The translations under genes were made by a program, and so were the position numbers. Of a DNA stretch of 64,000 nucleotides, positions 1 to 9,726 are shown one piece after another. The DNA is from Sabellastarte sp. h YS-2021. Taxonomy: Eukaryota; Annelida; Polychaeta; Sabellida; Sabellidae. Under the pieces are notes generated by a model. That model was not told the DNA's origin. It did no database searches and worked only from the letters and a program-made list of their open reading frames with translations. The stretch spans positions 155,768,881 to 155,832,880 of the forward strand of contig OZ024928.1 in the NCBI GenBank assembly GCA_964017235.1. The letters run 5' to 3'. How positions within the stretch are numbered: the stretch's first letter is position 1; each line of letters starts with the position of its first letter.

Positions 1-369
1 TGCAATATATTCTATGTATTTTCTATTGTTATGATATGACACATGTCACTTAAAATAAATATATAATTAAAATTGCAGCATTTTACACTTAAAGTTTAGT
101 TGTCAGGAATAAAGTTTATGTTCACAGTTGTCAGTCTTTTAATTTCTCACATGATAAACATATGTTATCCACTCTCTCAACACACTTTGTTATTGTCTAT
201 ACAATTTTACCCTTCTTTAGGGTAAACTGGAAAGCAAGTATACCAGAATAAAAACTTCAGTCAACAGTATAAAGTAAAGCAATAATCCCTTATCTAAATT
301 CTTCACAAAAAATAGTAACTTTCTTTTTAAGAATTTATAAATTGATCTGAACATCCTCTAAAGTACAGT
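1..369. other. AT-rich sequence, no gene seen
   Basis: No open frame of note, no splice-bounded exon and no repeat that I can match elsewhere in the window. It ends at a G homopolymer. Confidence 0.6.
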
Positions 370-388
370 GGGGGGGGGGGGGGGGGGG
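370..388. repeat. G homopolymer (19 G)
   Basis: An uninterrupted run of 19 G directly upstream of a SINE copy. The length may vary between individuals or with sequencing. Confidence 0.9.
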
Positions 389-395
389 TGGGTGG

Positions 396-545
396 TGTCA
401 GTGGTGTAGCAGTTAGATTGCTCGGGTTCAACCTCTGAGGACGCCGGTTCCAATGCCCAGTAGTTTACAGTGCAGAATCTTCACCAACTAGTATGCACTG
501 GTTCCTCCACCCGTAAACTACCCGTCACAATATGACATATTAGCC
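396..545 (+). mobile_element. tRNA-derived SINE, type 2 (partial)
   Basis: The start 'gtggtgtagcagtta' and the later 'gccggttc' correspond to RNA polymerase III A-box and B-box regions of a tRNA-like head. The body (cagaatcttcaccaactag, then ggttcctccaccc) matches the copy at 23411-23654. The 3' tail is missing or degraded. Confidence 0.7.
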
Positions 546-727
546 TTACATAATCCATAAAAAATCGTGTTACAGTAATTCAGATTGCTACTGACAAGAG
601 CATTTGTTGCTATTATTGCAGTTTTTATGGTGAGAAATTAATATATTCTATAAAAAAAACTTTATATGAGGCATGGGGCATAGCGGACTTTTGTAATGCA
701 ACTACTGCATGTGTGATCTGCATCAAA

Positions 728-946
728 TACTGTTCAGCTACCCAAGTTCGTCGCCTACCCAAGTTCGTCACCTGCGTTTATTGACAATGTTTAAACCTAT
801 TAGCAATTATCTTTCTTTGTAGGGTAATACATCATTGTTATAAGCACCTGTTCAGCTTGTTTCAGTATCAATATTGCTTGTCCTTTTCAGTTTTTAAGGC
901 AGATGACGAACATGGGTAGGCGACGAACTTGGGTAGCTGAGCAGTA
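728..946. mobile_element. 219-bp MITE with about 48-bp terminal inverted repeats
   Basis: Both ends read TACTG(T/C)TCAGCTACCC inward and stay complementary for about 48 bp, flanked by or including TA. Each arm contains the motif ACCCAAGTTCGTC twice in tandem. There is no coding capacity. The TA borders and size fit a non-autonomous Tc1/mariner-type element. A sister copy lies at 31302-31522. Confidence 0.75.
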
Positions 947-1642
947 CAGCTTCCAGATTCTTGACCTTCGTAGTCGGCACCTTGCAAAGTACCTGGGAAA
1001 GGATTTCAAGATAGTTCCAGGCTTTCTTGGTGCCAGTATGGGTGAATTCAGTCTAGTCAGAGTTTAGATTGGCAGTACATTCAAGTCTGGACTTCAAATG
1101 GGCAACTTAAGAGTTCTGACGGATCAGCCTCAACACTGGTAGAGAAAGACAGCATTGTGTGTCCTGCATAGAGATAATCATTGACTTGAAACTGGGAAAT
1201 GACACTGCTCAGAGGGGTTAAATATAGAGAGTACAAAGTAACAGACCAAGTGCAGAACCTTGTGGTGCTCCAAACAGTAAGACAGATAGTTGTTAGTGAT
1301 TGTTACAGCTACTCTTATAGAACCTGTTAACATTTCTGCTCACATTTTCTCTTCCATATACTCTAATTTTTGAATAATAGTGAAAAAACTGTTACTCTGT
1401 TCTAAAATGTAGATCAAAGTCTATCAACATTTCGTGTTTGGGTCCATTTTAAAAGCAGATACAACAGTTTTAAATTAATAAAATCACCACGGTGCATGCC
1501 CATAATCAGTCCAACATAGGCATAAGTTTTTTGTTTTTTTTTTGCAAATACTAAGTGCCCCGGTCCCACTTTGGTGATTTTAAATAGCGAATGTTGGAAA
1601 CTTACAAATCTACATGGCCCATATTCGACATTAATTTTTTTA
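947..1642. other. Intergenic or intronic sequence, nothing recognised
   Basis: Unique-looking AT-rich DNA without a convincing exon, RNA gene or repeat. Confidence 0.5.
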
Positions 1643-1880
1643 GGGGCCACGGTGGCAGAGTGGTAACACTCTCGCCTCCCACCTCTGAGGCCGGGGTTCG
1701 ATCTCCATGACGGCCTTAAGTGGGAAAGCTGGTAGTTGCTTGCCGTTGGTTGGCAGTTTACAGTACACAACCCTAGCGAACTCTATGTACTGGTTTCCTC
1801 TGCCCTTCCAACTACCCGTCGTGATATGACCTGTACAGTGTTGAAAGCGACGTAAAACCCCAAATAAATAAATAAATAAA
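1643..1880 (+). mobile_element. tRNA-derived SINE, type 1 (full length)
   Basis: The head has an A-box-like 'tggcagagtggtaacac' and a B-box 'ggttcgatc'. The body (gtgggaaagctggtagttgc) is followed by 'tgaaagcgacgtaaaacccc' and an (AAAT)n tail. The same family recurs at 36559-36795 and 52665-52891. The tail 'cgacgtaaaacccc' is shared with other SINEs here and is probably the LINE-recognised end. A short minus-strand reading frame across it is a chance product. Confidence 0.88.
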
Positions 1881-2164
1881 TCTACATTAATTTTCATTAG
1901 TCTTTGTTTCATGTACAATACCCATCATGTACCTTCATGTTGTGGCGAATATTCTTAACTATTTAAAAAAGCATCAGAGATGCCCATACCCCACAGCCTG
2001 GGAAATAGTTTTCAACACCATGACATATAGAAGTAGTGAAACAGTACAAAGACTGGCATACTTCCAGCGCAGTGTCACCTATATAAAGGTCCAAATAATG
2101 TTTAAATAGAGAAAATAACAGCTAAGAGAAAGAAAACGTATATAAAGATAAAGTACTAAAACAA
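1881..2164. other. Sequence without recognisable feature
   Basis: Short open frames only, none with coding character. Confidence 0.4.
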
Positions 2165-2275
2165 GACAATTCAAGATTTTCAAACTCAAGGTCACTACGG
2201 CAAGGTCAAATCAATGTCACACCATGACGCTGCACACCTGCAACCCCCACCAATGTCCCTACCAGGTATTAATTT
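2165..2275 (-). repeat. Single inverted unit of tandem repeat family A
   Basis: Read on the minus strand this matches one unit of the family A array (8190-8780, 51090-51830), including the 'tgcaacgtcatggtgtga' stretch and the 'gtgaccttgag' end. It is an isolated copy. Confidence 0.7.
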
Positions 2276-2959
2276 CAAATTTATTCAACATACAGAAGGT
2301 TGACTTTTCAGGCTGACCTTTCATGCCTGAATGATTTAAAGAATCCACACTTTTGGAAATCGAAGCAAACCGTGCAATGAACATATGATATTCTACGATA
2401 ACCCTTTACAGACATTCTACTTCAAATAAGGAATAGTTACCAAAATCATTATAGTATATGAATTTGCAGAATTAACAGAATCTGCCAAAACTAAGTAATT
2501 AAAATATAATGTCTTTTAATGCACCATAACTGTATAACAGTAACTATACCGAACAATTTATTATTTTGTTATACATTTTTTTTATAATTTGGAGACTCTT
2601 TTGCATTTCCATAGAATATATTGTAGAATCTAGGCATAATAAATGAACATAATGGTGATCACTCAGCACACCCTCAATTTGTTTAAGTGCTATGGTAATT
2701 AATATTAAACAATAATATTGAAAGGAATAATTAAATTAACCTCACTGCATTTTTCTAGTTTCTTCTTATGGCACAAAATAATTAGTTAAAAAGTTAACTT
2801 CCCGGTAACAGTTCAAAATATATATTAGTTAAAAATGTATCTGGTTAAACACATATTCGGTTAAACATATAGTATTTACAAAATGATATATATTTTAAAT
2901 TAGAGAATGCCCTCAAAAAGTGACGGCCTCGAGCTTTCAAATCAAAGAATCCACACTTT
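2276..2959. other. AT-rich sequence, nothing recognised
   Basis: Very AT-rich, with no exon-like or repeat structure that I can support. Confidence 0.45.
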
Positions 2960-3240
2960 TTTGCGGGCATTCTCCATAACATCAAGTCCTTTTGTCTGTG
3001 GTATTATACGAGAACTGCATGATTTTTTACCGGAATTTGGGGCCGACAAATGTATTTCATCAGACAAAAGGTTCCCCATTTATCAGATGGGTTCATAATG
3101 ATTCCATATATGTCGGATTTGGTGGGAAAAGAAATACAAAGACTTGGAGCAAGTGTAACTGTACCTGGTACAAAAAGAACTACTGTAAGAAGAAAGATGC
3201 TTACAAAAATCAGTGTGAAGAAACTTGTAAACAAGTGTGA
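2960..3240 (+). repeat. Dispersed repeat shared with the hAT-like element at 58.4-60 kb
   Basis: Blocks such as 'aagtccttttgtctgtggtattatacgag' (read in pieces), the '...gactgcatgactt'-like stretch and 'gaaatacaaagacttgg' recur in the same order at 58836-59170 inside the DIRS-inserted element. A third weak copy is at about 3774-3840. Several overlapping short frames exist in both strands, none convincingly coding. Confidence 0.6.
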
Positions 3241-3907
3241 CTTTTTTTAAAAGCTGAGCGATATTCAACAGGATGTGGTTTATACCAACACACTTAGCTT
3301 GATAAATCTTTATTTTTCTGTCTGGTAAAATAGCTGTGTTACCATAGAAACTATGACAGAAATTGCAGCACTGAGGGGATAGCACCGCTGTAAAGTGTAA
3401 AGAGTGGTAACAGATCTAGTAACAAAGTTTGGTGACAGACTTGATAATTACCTTATGTCCCCGTTAATGGCCTACCAAATTGTAGCGACGTCCTGAATGT
3501 GGGATCTATAGGTATTATGAGCTATATGACTGTTTACCTTGCTGTGACCCATCTTGTCCACTCTGTTTATCTTGTCCATTCTTTTCGTAATACAACTCTG
3601 CATTATAAAATGGGGCAAAGTGACCTTACAAACAAAGGGGCAAAGTGACCTTACAAACAAACAATTACTTACCATGGTGTTGCAAAAAGGAGATACTTTA
3701 TTTACACATTTTTGATGGTTCCATTTTAATTGGCTTTGTGTTTTTTGTACTTTAATACTCACTGCTGTTTAACACTAGACTTTCACCAAGTCTTTTTATC
3801 TTTTGTGTAATATGAGTACTGTATGACTTTTGGAGAAACGGCCAGTCCTGACAATTTCAGAGACTGCCCCCTTTACTCAAGAATGCATAATTGCTCCTTT
3901 TCTGGGG

Positions 3908-4483
3908 CTGTATTCACGAAAGGTCTTAGACTTAGCTAGGTCTTAGGCTTAAATCCACTCTTAAAGTTAAGACTTTTGTCTCAGCTAAGTTTTGTCTTAA
4001 AACCGTATTCACAAAGGGTGACTTAGCTAAGTCCAAGATTATCAAATAACCACAGTGGTTTTCTGTGTCATGACCTTTCCTTTCTATTCAAACTATACTA
4101 TTGGTAACATATATCCTTCATTTAATGCATTTTATCTAAGGAAAAGTGCTGTTTTGAAATGGGAAACCTTGTTATCACATATAAACTAACCAAAGACTGC
4201 ATTAATGAGGTGTTCTGTATAATCATACTTAACTTACAGCCATTTCAAATTTTGAAGTGGAGAAAAGTTTATGGCAGCCATATTTAAGTCCTCTTTACAA
4301 AATTTAAGCCCACTACCAACCAGTCTTAAAGTTGAGCCTTTGGTTAAGCCTAAGCATGGTCTTAAATTCTTTGTGAATACCACTAAGCATAAGACAAAAG
4401 TCTTAGCTTTTGGGCAGAAAGTTGAGACAAAAGTCTCAACTTTAAGCCTAAGCCCTGGCTAAGACCTTTCATGAATACGGACT
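3908..4483. mobile_element. Foldback/MITE element with long inverted arms
   Basis: The left end GTATTCACGAAAGGTCTTAG and the right end CTAAGACCTTTCATGAATAC are near reverse complements. Pairing continues inward through alternating 'aagtcttag/ctaagactt' modules. No transposase frame. A partial relative continues at about 4510-4615. Confidence 0.75.
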
Positions 4484-4619
4484 CTGGCTTTCTAAACTCC
4501 ATCCTACAACTTTGCGCCTGTCCCAGACCTAGCTAAGACCAAAGTCTTAGATTTAAGCCCCTGACTTAGCCAATAAAGGGACTTAGTTTAAGTCCTTTAG
4601 TGAAATCGGCACCAAATCA

Positions 4620-5290
4620 CCCCTGGTTGGATAACTGTATACCCAGATATATAGTTTTGCGCTCATATGAAGCCCGTGAGTCCAGCAGGGAATTGTATGA
4701 ACTATGTATAAAATTGATTCTCTTGAATGACCGCAGTCAGTAACAGATTTTAATGCCTATCGTTTTAGTGGGAAAAATTATATGTTCTTATGTGAAGTAA
4801 TTTCCAAGCTCAATTTATTTTTATGTGAAAAGTTGGCATTGTGCCAGTTTTGGGTACTTTTTGCAAAATGTATATTTTACCTGACAAAGAAACTAAATGA
4901 TCAAATAACTGAATTTTGTATTCTATCTCACCCCTGTGCAAGCCTTCATACGCACTCGTACAGATAATGAAACCACAACGTCCTCGTGTATATATCCTTA
5001 CATTAAACAATTGTATTTACATGCACTGATGATCTAACCTTTACTCGATCGGCTTAATATTTTTTCCAGAAATGTAGTTTTACTTTTATCGCAAACAGTA
5101 AGTATGAAACATGGATCCGTCTAGCTAGAAGTTTGACTCTCTCATTACAGAATGACAGAATATATAGCAACCAGAAATATAAACTCATTTTTCATTTTAG
5201 ATATATTTTTATTGTGCCTTTTTGAGGGAGTGAGTTATCATTCAAACAGAGCCCCAGTTAGGACATTAATTGTGATATTTATTTTAACAT
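4620..5290. other. Sequence without recognisable feature
   Basis: No coding exon, repeat or RNA gene that I can support. Confidence 0.4.
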
Positions 5291-5299
5291 ATATGAAGT

Positions 5300-5640
5300 T
5301 GTACTGACATGATATGGATATGGACGTATTATGTGGACGTATTATGTGGTGCTCACTAGAAGATCTCATGATCACGAGTGGATCGCCTGACTTATTTAGC
5401 TCTGATCACCAGATAATGAGATGACCACTACATATATCATATGCATCTGGTGCTCACCAGATGATATTGTGAGCACAAAGTGATGTAGTGATAGTGATGT
5501 AGTGATAATGACATCTTCTGGCCTCTTATTATGCTGTGATCAACAGATTATTTGGTGCTCATCACAAGAACTTATGAGCATCAGATGATGTGGTGACCAC
5601 CAGTTAATTTGGTGATCACCACTTATTTTGTGGTGTACTC
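5300..5640. repeat. Cryptically simple, palindrome-rich tract
   Basis: Repeated scrambled variants of 'ggtgatcaccagat', 'gtggtgctcac' and 'gatgtagtgat' with local dyad symmetry (GTGATCAC, TGATCA). No regular period. It looks like slippage-derived simple sequence. Confidence 0.6.
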
Positions 5641-6177
5641 CTGCCGAGCCACATAATAATAAGTAAATTGGGGAAATCCAGACTTTTTGTGTATCCAGAG
5701 AGTGGTTCAGATCAGTCTCGAAAGTTAGACCAAGACCCATCCACTATATTTCTCATGAAGTTCCAGCCTATAGTATAATTTACGTAATTCTGCGAACAAC
5801 AAACAGACAAATGTTCATGAAAATAATACCTCCTTGGCGGAGGTAATTACATAAAAGAAAGATAAATTATTGAATACACGTTTGTGTAAAATATTGTTAT
5901 AAATCATCACTTAAATTAACAAAATATTGTCATCTTTAAAAATTCACACTGAAATACTTTAACTAGAGTAAACTAGAAAGCACTATTAGATCACAGACCT
6001 ATACACCCAAAATTTACTCACTTCTTCCTTTGCTTATAGGTCCTACCCGCAAAACATTTCAGAAAGATCCATTAATTACTATTTTCTACACAGGCAAACA
6101 GACAGACAGAAAAATAAATGCACTCAAAAACATAACTTCCTCTTGGAGGTTGCTAATATTCCAGCAATACCAGTTTA

Positions 6178-6330
6178 CAGCAGGGATTAGTAGCGGGTAA
6201 CACATTTCTCTTCCACATGTCGGATTGTTGGTTCGAATCCATGCCTTGACCCCAAGTGGGAAAGTTGGTTGTTGTTTGCTGATTATAGAGGGGTTTTAGT
6301 GCAGATTTTTGACCAACTACTAGGCCCGTA
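6178..6330 (+). mobile_element. Degraded tRNA-SINE fragment
   Basis: 'ttggttcgaatccatgcc' is a B-box and is followed by 'aagtgggaaagttggttgttg', as in the type 1 SINE body. The 3' part is replaced by the MITE that follows. Confidence 0.6.
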
Positions 6331-6333
6331 TTC

Positions 6334-6454
6334 ACAAAAAGGATCAAGCTCAAGTTGAGCCAAAAATCAACTCTAGTTAACAACTGTTTATACAAAATAT
6401 GAGCTGATTTGTGACTCAACTTGACCTTGATGCCTTTTGTGAATATGGGTCCTG
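6334..6454. mobile_element. Short MITE with CCCGTATTCACAAA ends
   Basis: The left 'cccgtattcacaaaaaggatcaag' pairs with the right 'cttgatgccttttgtgaatatggg'. The whole 120 bp can fold on itself. The terminal GTATTCAC is also seen in the foldback at 3908. Confidence 0.75.
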
Positions 6455-6520
6455 CTTTCCCAAGTCTCCAGAAAATACTCACCATGACATGAACCATCGT
6501 CCTTTAATGTACTAACACTC

Positions 6521-6549
<29 letters not shown>
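6521..6549. repeat. G homopolymer (29 G)
   Basis: An unbroken run of 29 G, a strong candidate for G-quadruplex formation and for length error. Confidence 0.9.
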
Positions 6550-6551
<2 letters not shown>

Positions 6552-7828
6552 ATAATCACAAACTGATAAAACTCTTTCTCAAAATATTTATAGGAATATT
6601 TAAGCCAAATGCAAGGCTATAGGGACATTTTGAATGATTTTCCCGAAATATGCCCAGCTTCTAAGAACTGATGAGGAAAATCAATAATATCTACAGGGAC
6701 TTCGTGATAACAAATCCTGTTCAACGACCTTCCCCTTTGGAGATGAAATGTTAGAGGACATTCCCACAAAATAGACACTTGATGGAAGTTACTTGTAAGA
6801 AAATTAAATGTTGCAGCATATACCTTGTACTAATATTTGTGTGAGATAGTAATATGCATAAGTGGTTGTTACATAATAGTTACAGCTGTACTTAGAACTG
6901 TATTGGTACTGTGAGATTACTACAGTGTATATGGATTGTTTACAATTTGCACATGTGTTAATCATTCTTGAAAGGATATATAGGATTAATATTTAACAGA
7001 GGGGATTAAGAACCCGGAAGAACATATTATAAATAAATTTGAGTTTTATGCATGGTGATAACAGTTGTAAGAAAAACTCATTGAAGGAGTTTTGATTTAA
7101 TCAATATTTTTGAGTAACAATATTCTGAGTAAAAGTAATTGACCTAATTGGATAGAAAACTGAAGGTAATTTAATAGTATGCATTTGTTTATTAAAATAT
7201 TACACAATTTTATGCTCTAAGTTTATTATTCCAGAGACAATTATGATTCTGATTTAAAACATAAATTCAAGTAATTGAAATAAATTCATAGAAAACCTAT
7301 TTTTTCAAAATAGCAGATTTTGACACAGTTTATGTATGGTATTGCATAAAAAACATATACCTAGGTAGAATCTGTAATTTTATTAATTTACAATAGAATA
7401 CAATTTTTGCATGTAAATTAATCTGTCAAAAAGTGAAAGAGAAAATACCTTGTCCTACAGAGTGGAAGGAGCAATCAATGTATTATTATTTCATTTTAGT
7501 GCATATTTAGGTCTGTGAGTTTATGGTCAATATATGCAGTATTTGTTGAATAATTTTGTGACAGCTACATTAATTCACTTTCTATATATATTTTATTCCT
7601 GTGTACTAAGGATTATTGATGCGATATTGAATCATACTTTGTGCATATATTTATGTACAATATTTTTGTCAAATGATTTGTATAACAAGCTTTCAGTACA
7701 ATAAAATTCATCTGTCTATATAGCCCCAAGGCCGTTCAGTTTTAGTTTGTGACAACAGAATTTAAAGAGTGAAATTTGAGCTAATATAATAACACTTGCA
7801 TTACACATTTAATGTTATTTTCTTTCAG
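6550..7828. other. AT-rich intron or intergenic DNA upstream of a coding exon
   Basis: No exon or repeat recognised. The last bases form a polypyrimidine tract ending in AG (ttattttctttcag) directly before the exon at 7829, so at least the 3' part is an intron. Confidence 0.5.
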
Positions 7829-7905
7829 AAGTCATCACCTGATTAAGAGTTTCCATGGGAGGGAAAACAAGTAAAGGATCTGCCCCTGAAAGCCAGCCCT
7901 TCAAG
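7829..7905 (+). CDS. Exon a of putative N-myristoylated protein (5'UTR end plus first 17 codons)
   Basis: A classic acceptor (tattttctttcag) precedes a short leader. The ATG at 7855 opens a 17-codon frame, MGGKTSKGSAPESQPFK, that runs to a good donor (AAG|gtcagt) in phase 0. Met-Gly with Ser at position 6 and Lys at position 7 fits the known N-myristoyltransferase recognition pattern (compare the MGxxxS starts of MARCKS and BASP1). The protein would then be membrane-attached. The acceptor before the 5'UTR implies at least one non-coding upstream exon. The product is not recognised. Phase agreement with the later exons is the reason for the gene model, and no transcript was seen. Confidence 0.6.
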
Positions 7906-8115
7906 GTCAGTCATACTCTCTTATTCTTTGGCGAGTTAAAGTCTGATAAGTTTAACTTGAACTAAATTTATAGACTGGCATAAGACACCAAAGTAAGTGA
8001 TCTTGTTTAAAACTTTGTAGTATTAGTTTCACACTATCATTTTCTAGAATCTGAAGATTCACAGTAGATTCCATTGTCAGAAAAAATGTTCGCAAAACTA
8101 GTGAAAGCAGTACAG

Positions 8116-8830
8116 TTTTTACCCCACAGCCATGAAGGGCTGTCAGGGTATTCTTTTCACCCATGGTGTCCAGATGGGTGGGCGGGTGGACAGTCGGCGG
8201 GAAAAAGTTTGTCCGGGCTGTATCTCAGAAATTGTAAGGTGTAGGAAGGTGATACTTGGTATGGACATTGGTTAGGGGGTGTAGGTGTGCAACGTCATGG
8301 TCTTATCTTGATTTGACCTTGCCGTAGTGACCTTGACCTATAAAATCTTGTCCGGGGTACATCTCGGAAACTGTAAGGTGTAGGAAGTTGATTCCTGGCT
8401 AGGGACATTGGTTAGGGGGTGTAGGTTTGCAACGTCATGGTCTGATCTTGATTTGACCTTTGACCTTGCCATAGTGACCTTGACCTATAAAATCTTGTCC
8501 GGGCTATATCTCGGAAACCGTAAGGTGTAGGAAGTTGATACTTAGTAGGGACATTGGTTAGCGGGTGTAGGTGTGCAACATTATGGTGTGACCTTGATTT
8601 GACCTTTGACCTTGCCGTAGTGATCTTGTCCGAGCTATATCTCGGAAACCGTAAGGTGTTGGAAGTTGATGCTTGGTAGGGACATTGGTTAGGGGTTGTA
8701 GGTGTGCAGCATCATGGTGTGACCTTGATTTGACCTTTGGCCTTGTCGTAGTGACCTTGACCTTTAAAATCTTGTTGCACCTTTGGGTCTGTCTTTTGAT
8801 GCAGATTAAGCACTGTTAAAGTCATTAAGA
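8116..8830 (+). mobile_element. Family A tandem-repeat element (pearl/HINE-like), copy 1
   Basis: The head TACCCCACAGCC...GGCTGT...GGGTA folds into a hairpin. It is followed by about four units starting 'cttgtccgggctatatctcgg' (8345, 8492, 8626), 147 then 134 bp apart, and the tail 'gattaagcactgttaaagtc'. Units contain TGACCTTTGACCT (8454-8466, 8600-8612). The layout of hairpin head, central minisatellite and unique tail resembles the bivalve 'pearl' elements, which are non-autonomous Helitron relatives. The tail is cut short where another repeat begins. Confidence 0.65.
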
Positions 8831-8841
8831 ATTCATTACTA

Positions 8842-8881
8842 TGCAATGGAGGACTGATTACTACCATTGGGGTAATATTCT
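8842..8881 (+). repeat. Left flank of LTR element: hairpin-bearing repeat and target duplication
   Basis: 'gcaatggagg...ctaccattggggtaat' is the recurrent hairpin found at 15739, 16813, 16968 and 17192. The last five bases (ATTCT, 8877-8881) are the left target-site duplication of the LTR retrotransposon. Confidence 0.8.
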
Positions 8882-9656
8882 TGTTGTGTAAACACAGATG
8901 AGCAGTTGCCTGGTAATCAGTGATAAAGTTCCAATTTGCTAGTTCTACTTTTATTTACAGTGAAATTATATCAATAATCCTGATACATATATTTTATGGT
9001 AATTAATTAGGTCTGCCTAATTAATACTTCTTTAAGAATTTCAAAACTGTTCAGATAAAAATTATTTAGGTCTGCCTAAATAATATATTTCTACATATAT
9101 CTAGCTCTATGGCTGAAAACACTTCTTACTGCCTCAAAATAACTCAGAAAACTGTCTCCTGTGTACATTGCAGTAACAAACTAATACACAATCAAAATCT
9201 GCCCTGTGGGAAGGGAAAGATCTACAATAACATAAGGGTTGAACATAATAGTTAAACTCTCAAAGTGATAAGTTGCATGCAGCTGGAGAAACACATAAAT
9301 GTTTCTAGGAGTGAAAATGACAAAGAAAATATCTTAGCCTTTGCAGTGGCTATGTTTTAACAATACATTAATTGACTTAATAAATCACAACAAACCGTTT
9401 ATATCTCAGTTTTACAAATATATTCCAAATGTGTAAAGGTGAGGGTGGACTACCTCCCTTTACTTTTACAGCAGTTCCCTGTGTATTATTCTGACACGTA
9501 TGGGGAACTGGAAATTTTGAAACCACAACTTCCAGTAAACTAGTAATATAAACTTTCAAGAGAATGAATCATTATTTTACATACATAAATCACAAAAAAC
9601 AAACAAATATTTATATAACAATGATACAACATCCTAATAAAAATACATATATTACA
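8882..9656 (-). repeat. 3' LTR of the Gmr1-like retrotransposon
   Basis: A 775-bp direct repeat of 14683-15451. On the minus strand it runs from TGTAATAT to ACACAACA (TG...CA ends). It differs from the other LTR by a 6-bp indel (near 9333) and about two substitutions that I could see. It contains two hairpins with the same loop: ATTAATTAGGtctgCCTAATTAAT (about 9002) and TTATTTAGGtctgCCTAAATAA (about 9063). Confidence 0.95.
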
Positions 9657-9676
9657 ATATCCCCCCATTTAAGGAT
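9657..9676 (-). other. Polypurine tract of the LTR retrotransposon
   Basis: On the minus strand, AAATGGGGGGATAT lies directly before the 3' LTR. This is the usual plus-strand primer position for an LTR retroelement. Confidence 0.75.
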
Positions 9677-9726
9677 GTTGTTCGGGTAACAATAAGTCTG
9701 TACAGTGATGATTCTGGAAAAACAGT

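Noticed and set aside
1643..1720. A tRNA gene
   Set aside because: A- and B-box-like sequences are present, but the body cannot fold as a full cloverleaf and continues into a SINE body and tail. The same applies to 36559, 46872 and 52665.
3472..3762. Minus-strand 96-codon frame as a gene
   Set aside because: Low-complexity composition, no splice context or motif; judged chance.
9377..9559. A 60-codon minus-strand frame, repeated identically at 15172-15354
   Set aside because: It is repeated only because it lies in both LTRs; no codon or domain evidence.
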